Made by a program: the position numbers and the translations under genes. The notes below the pieces were generated by a model. That model saw only the letters and a list, made by a program, of their open reading frames with translations, was not told where the DNA came from and made no database searches. DNA of 44,810 nucleotides from Massilia sp. Root335 (GTDB taxonomy: Bacteria > Pseudomonadota > Gammaproteobacteria > Burkholderiales > Burkholderiaceae_D). The DNA lies in contig NZ_LMCY01000026.1 in assembly GCF_001425685.1 (NCBI RefSeq), positions 170,779-215,588 on the forward strand. Direction: 5' to 3'. This document shows positions 43,027 to 44,810 of the stretch, one piece after another. Each line of letters begins with the position of its first letter. Within the stretch, counting starts at the first letter, position 1.

Positions 43027-43053
43027 TAAACTTTTTCCGTAGAGCACCGTTAC
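43027..43053 (+). promoter_or_regulatory. Sigma-28 (FliA)-like promoter 2 of flagellin
   Basis: TAAACTTT, 11 bp, ACCGTTAC. The -10 half matches the GCCGTTA variant found before flagellin genes of related betaproteobacteria at all but its first base. About 100 bp before the start codon, a more usual leader length than promoter 1. Either or both may be used. Confidence 0.6.
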
Positions 43054-43154
43054 CAGCTTCAACAGCGGTTTGAATGTCACGGAACAGCGTGACAGACCAA
43101 AGTAAAACGAGTGGCACGTCGCCACGCCCCGTAAGACCAGTCTGGAGAGACACC

Positions 43155-44621
43155 ATGTCGTCCGTTATCAATACCAACGTTGCATCCCTGAACGCCCAGC
43201 GTAACCTCGCAGCTTCGCAAAACTCGCTCAACACCTCGATCCAGCGCCTGTCGTCGGGCATGCGCATCAACAGCGCCAAAGACGACGCCGCCGGCCTCGC
43301 GATTTCCGACCGCATGAATTCGCAGATCAAGGGCATGGACCAGGCAGTCCGCAACGCGAACGACGGCGTGTCGATGGCCCAGACGGCCGAAGGCGCCCTG
43401 TCCAGCTCGGGCGACATGCTGCAGCGTATCCGCGAACTCGCGGTGCAATCCTCGAACGCATCGAACTCGTCCAGCGACCGCAAGGCACTGCAGACCGAAG
43501 TGTCGCAGCTGACGTCGGAACTGAACCGCGTCGCCACCACCACCCAGTTCAACGGCCAGAACCTGCTGGACGGTACGATGGGCACCGCGAACTTCCAGGT
43601 CGGCGCCAACGCCAACCAGCTGATCTCCATGACCGGCTCGAACTTCACCACGTCGACCTACGGCAACAACACGGAAGTCAAGGACGGCCTGGCGACCGCC
43701 GCCACCGGCGCGGTCGCCGGCGGCGACCTGGTCATCAACGGCTCGTCGGGTTCGGCAACGGTCACCCTCGGTGCCGACATTTCGGCGAAGACGGCCGTTC
43801 AGAAGATCAACGACGTGAACGGCTCGACGGGCGTGACCGCCTCGGCCCAGACGAACACCCTGCTGAAGGCCGACCTGTCGGGCGGCAGCGCCGTGTCGTT
43901 CACGTTCGCCGTCGTCTCGGATAACGATCCGACCAAGAGCCCGGTCAACGTGTCGTTCCAGGTTGGTTCCGCCGGTGACGCCGACGCCTACGCCGCCGCA
44001 ATCAGCGCCTTCAATGCGCAGACCGCCAAGACGGGCGTGACCGCGTCCTACGACGCCACGGGCGGTGGCGTGAAGCTGACGAACGCCAACGGCAGCGACA
44101 TCAAGCTGACCAACAACTCGACCGACGTCGCCGCCTCCGCGACTTTGGACTCCTACACGACCACTGGTACCGTGGCGAACGCCCCCTTTACGATTGGCGC
44201 AGCCGCCGACGGCGTCGCCAAGGGCACGATCACGCTGGACTCGTCGGCAAGCTTCTCGACCAATGACGCCACCGGCTGGGGCATGACGGGTTCTTCGGAC
44301 CTGAAAGCGGTCGCCGACATCGACGTCAGCACCTTCGACGGCGCCCAGAAAGCCATCAAGATCGCCGACGCCGCCCTGGCCAAGGTCGACGACCAGCGTT
44401 CGCAGCTGGGCGCACTGCAGTCGCGTTTCGACTCGACGATCTCGAACCTGCAGTCGACCAACCAGAACCTGTCGGCATCGAAGAGCCGCATCGTCGACAC
44501 CGACTTCGCTTCGGAAACCGCGAACATGACCCGCGGCCAGATCCTGCAGCAGGCCGGTACGTCGATGCTGGCCCAGGCGAACTCGCTGCCGAACGGTGTC
44601 CTGTCGCTGCTGCGTGGCTAA
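43155..44621 (+). CDS. fliC: Flagellin
   Basis: 488-residue filament protein. The N-terminal D0/D1 domain is textbook (VINTNVASLNAQRNL, then SSGMRINSAKDDAAGLAISDR) and so is the C-terminal D1/D0 (SRIVDTDFASETANMTRGQIL ending SLLRG). The middle (about residues 170-410) is Thr/Ser/Ala/Gly-rich and variable, forming the surface-exposed D2/D3 part. ATG at 43155 has GGAGAG 5-10 bases upstream; the longer frame back to 43074 is untranslated leader. Exported by the flagellar type III apparatus. Transcription probably from the sigma-28-like sites upstream; a terminator follows. Confidence 0.97.
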   Translation: MSSVINTNVASLNAQRNLAASQNSLNTSIQRLSSGMRINSAKDDAAGLAISDRMNSQIKGMDQAVRNANDGVSMAQTAEGALSSSGDMLQRIRELAVQSSNASNSSSDRKALQTEVSQLTSELNRVATTTQFNGQNLLDGTMGTANFQVGANANQLISMTGSNFTTSTYGNNTEVKDGLATAATGAVAGGDLVINGSSGSATVTLGADISAKTAVQKINDVNGSTGVTASAQTNTLLKADLSGGSAVSFTFAVVSDNDPTKSPVNVSFQVGSAGDADAYAAAISAFNAQTAKTGVTASYDATGGGVKLTNANGSDIKLTNNSTDVAASATLDSYTTTGTVANAPFTIGAAADGVAKGTITLDSSASFSTNDATGWGMTGSSDLKAVADIDVSTFDGAQKAIKIADAALAKVDDQRSQLGALQSRFDSTISNLQSTNQNLSASKSRIVDTDFASETANMTRGQILQQAGTSMLAQANSLPNGVLSLLRG

Positions 44622-44659
44622 TTAGTAATGTAATAAGCCCCCGATAGCGGTGTAAAGTG

Positions 44660-44695
44660 ATTCCTCGGCTGGAGTAATTCAGCCGGGGAATTTTT
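44660..44695 (+). terminator. Intrinsic terminator after flagellin
   Basis: ATTCCTCGGCTG, 8-base loop, CAGCCGGGGAAT (12 pairs, one G-T), then TTTTT. Placed 38 bp after the flagellin stop and 14 bp before the next start, so flagellin is mainly a single-gene transcript. Confidence 0.9.
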
Positions 44696-44709
44696 GCTAG
44701 GGAATCATC

Positions 44710-44810
44710 ATGAACATTCAACCAGTGGGTTCGCCCGCCTCTCCCCGCGTGGACGAACGCCCGACCCAGCCGGCGGCACCGGCGGGGAAGGCGGACGCGA
44801 GCGGCAAGAG
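44710..44810 (+). CDS. flaG: Probable FlaG N-terminus (cut by window end)
   Basis: ATG at 44710 opens a frame of 33 codons (MNIQPVGSPASP...) that runs off the window. The residues are Pro/Ala-rich and disordered-looking, as at the start of FlaG proteins, and flaG usually follows fliC and precedes fliD. The identification rests on position more than on sequence. Confidence 0.5.
   Translation, partial: MNIQPVGSPASPRVDERPTQPAAPAGKADASGK

Overview
The window looks like chromosome of a high-GC, motile betaproteobacterium. The order Burkholderiales, probably family Oxalobacteraceae (Massilia-like), is my inference from gene content and protein style; no rRNA or marker tree is available. No tRNA, rRNA, CRISPR array, insertion sequence or prophage gene was seen. 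Most genes are very GC-rich; the type VI effector/immunity pair at 1.2-4.2 kb is visibly AT-richer.

Layout. (1) 1-4.5 kb: a type VI secretion cargo module: C-terminal part of a VgrG spike, a Tle4-type lipase effector, its Tli4-type lipoprotein immunity protein and a PAAR tip protein. (2) 4.5-11.4 kb: TetR repressor divergent from a complete tripartite RND efflux operon (AcrA/AcrB/OprM type) closed by a strong terminator. (3) 11.5-14.1 kb: a membrane-anchored M28-fold protein that lacks the metal ligands, a MIP channel, a lone receiver-domain protein and a VOC protein. (4) 14.1-16.6 kb: rdgB-hemW-transglutaminase-like-VOC operon. (5) 16.6-25.6 kb: an accessory block made of two divergent units: an alpha-oxoamine synthase with an OmpR/QseC-type two-component system on the minus strand, and a porin-ABC importer-DUF4337 unit on the plus strand preceded by a promoter and a 20-codon cysteine-containing leader ORF. 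(6) 25.6-32.9 kb: rph, a PP2C phosphatase and a Ser/Thr kinase on the minus strand, then yicC, gmk, rpoZ and spoT on the plus strand. (7) 32.9-36.9 kb: minus-strand cluster SGNH hydrolase, NodU/CmcH-type carbamoyltransferase, an unrecognised 118-residue protein and a formylglycine-generating-enzyme-like protein. (8) 37.4-41.1 kb: heme oxygenase, greB, a small membrane protein and a NarL-type two-component pair. (9) 41.3-44.8 kb: a diguanylate cyclase and a flagellin gene with sigma-28-like promoters, then the start of a probable flaG.

How the parts fit. Blocks 4 and 6 carry genes that are usually contiguous in Burkholderiales (kinase/PP2C/rph/rdgB/hemW). Here they remain collinear on one strand but are split by block 5, which therefore looks like an insertion at the rph-rdgB junction. 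Block 5 is the best place to look for something new: a CoA-dependent PLP enzyme sits 29 bp from its own two-component system, and an AtsB-like fused permease importer sits behind what looks like a cysteine-sensing leader. Block 7 is a second candidate, a small tailoring cluster with no recognised substrate. Four intergenic gaps carry copies of one nested palindromic repeat (GTGGGCAC...GTGCCCAC arms).
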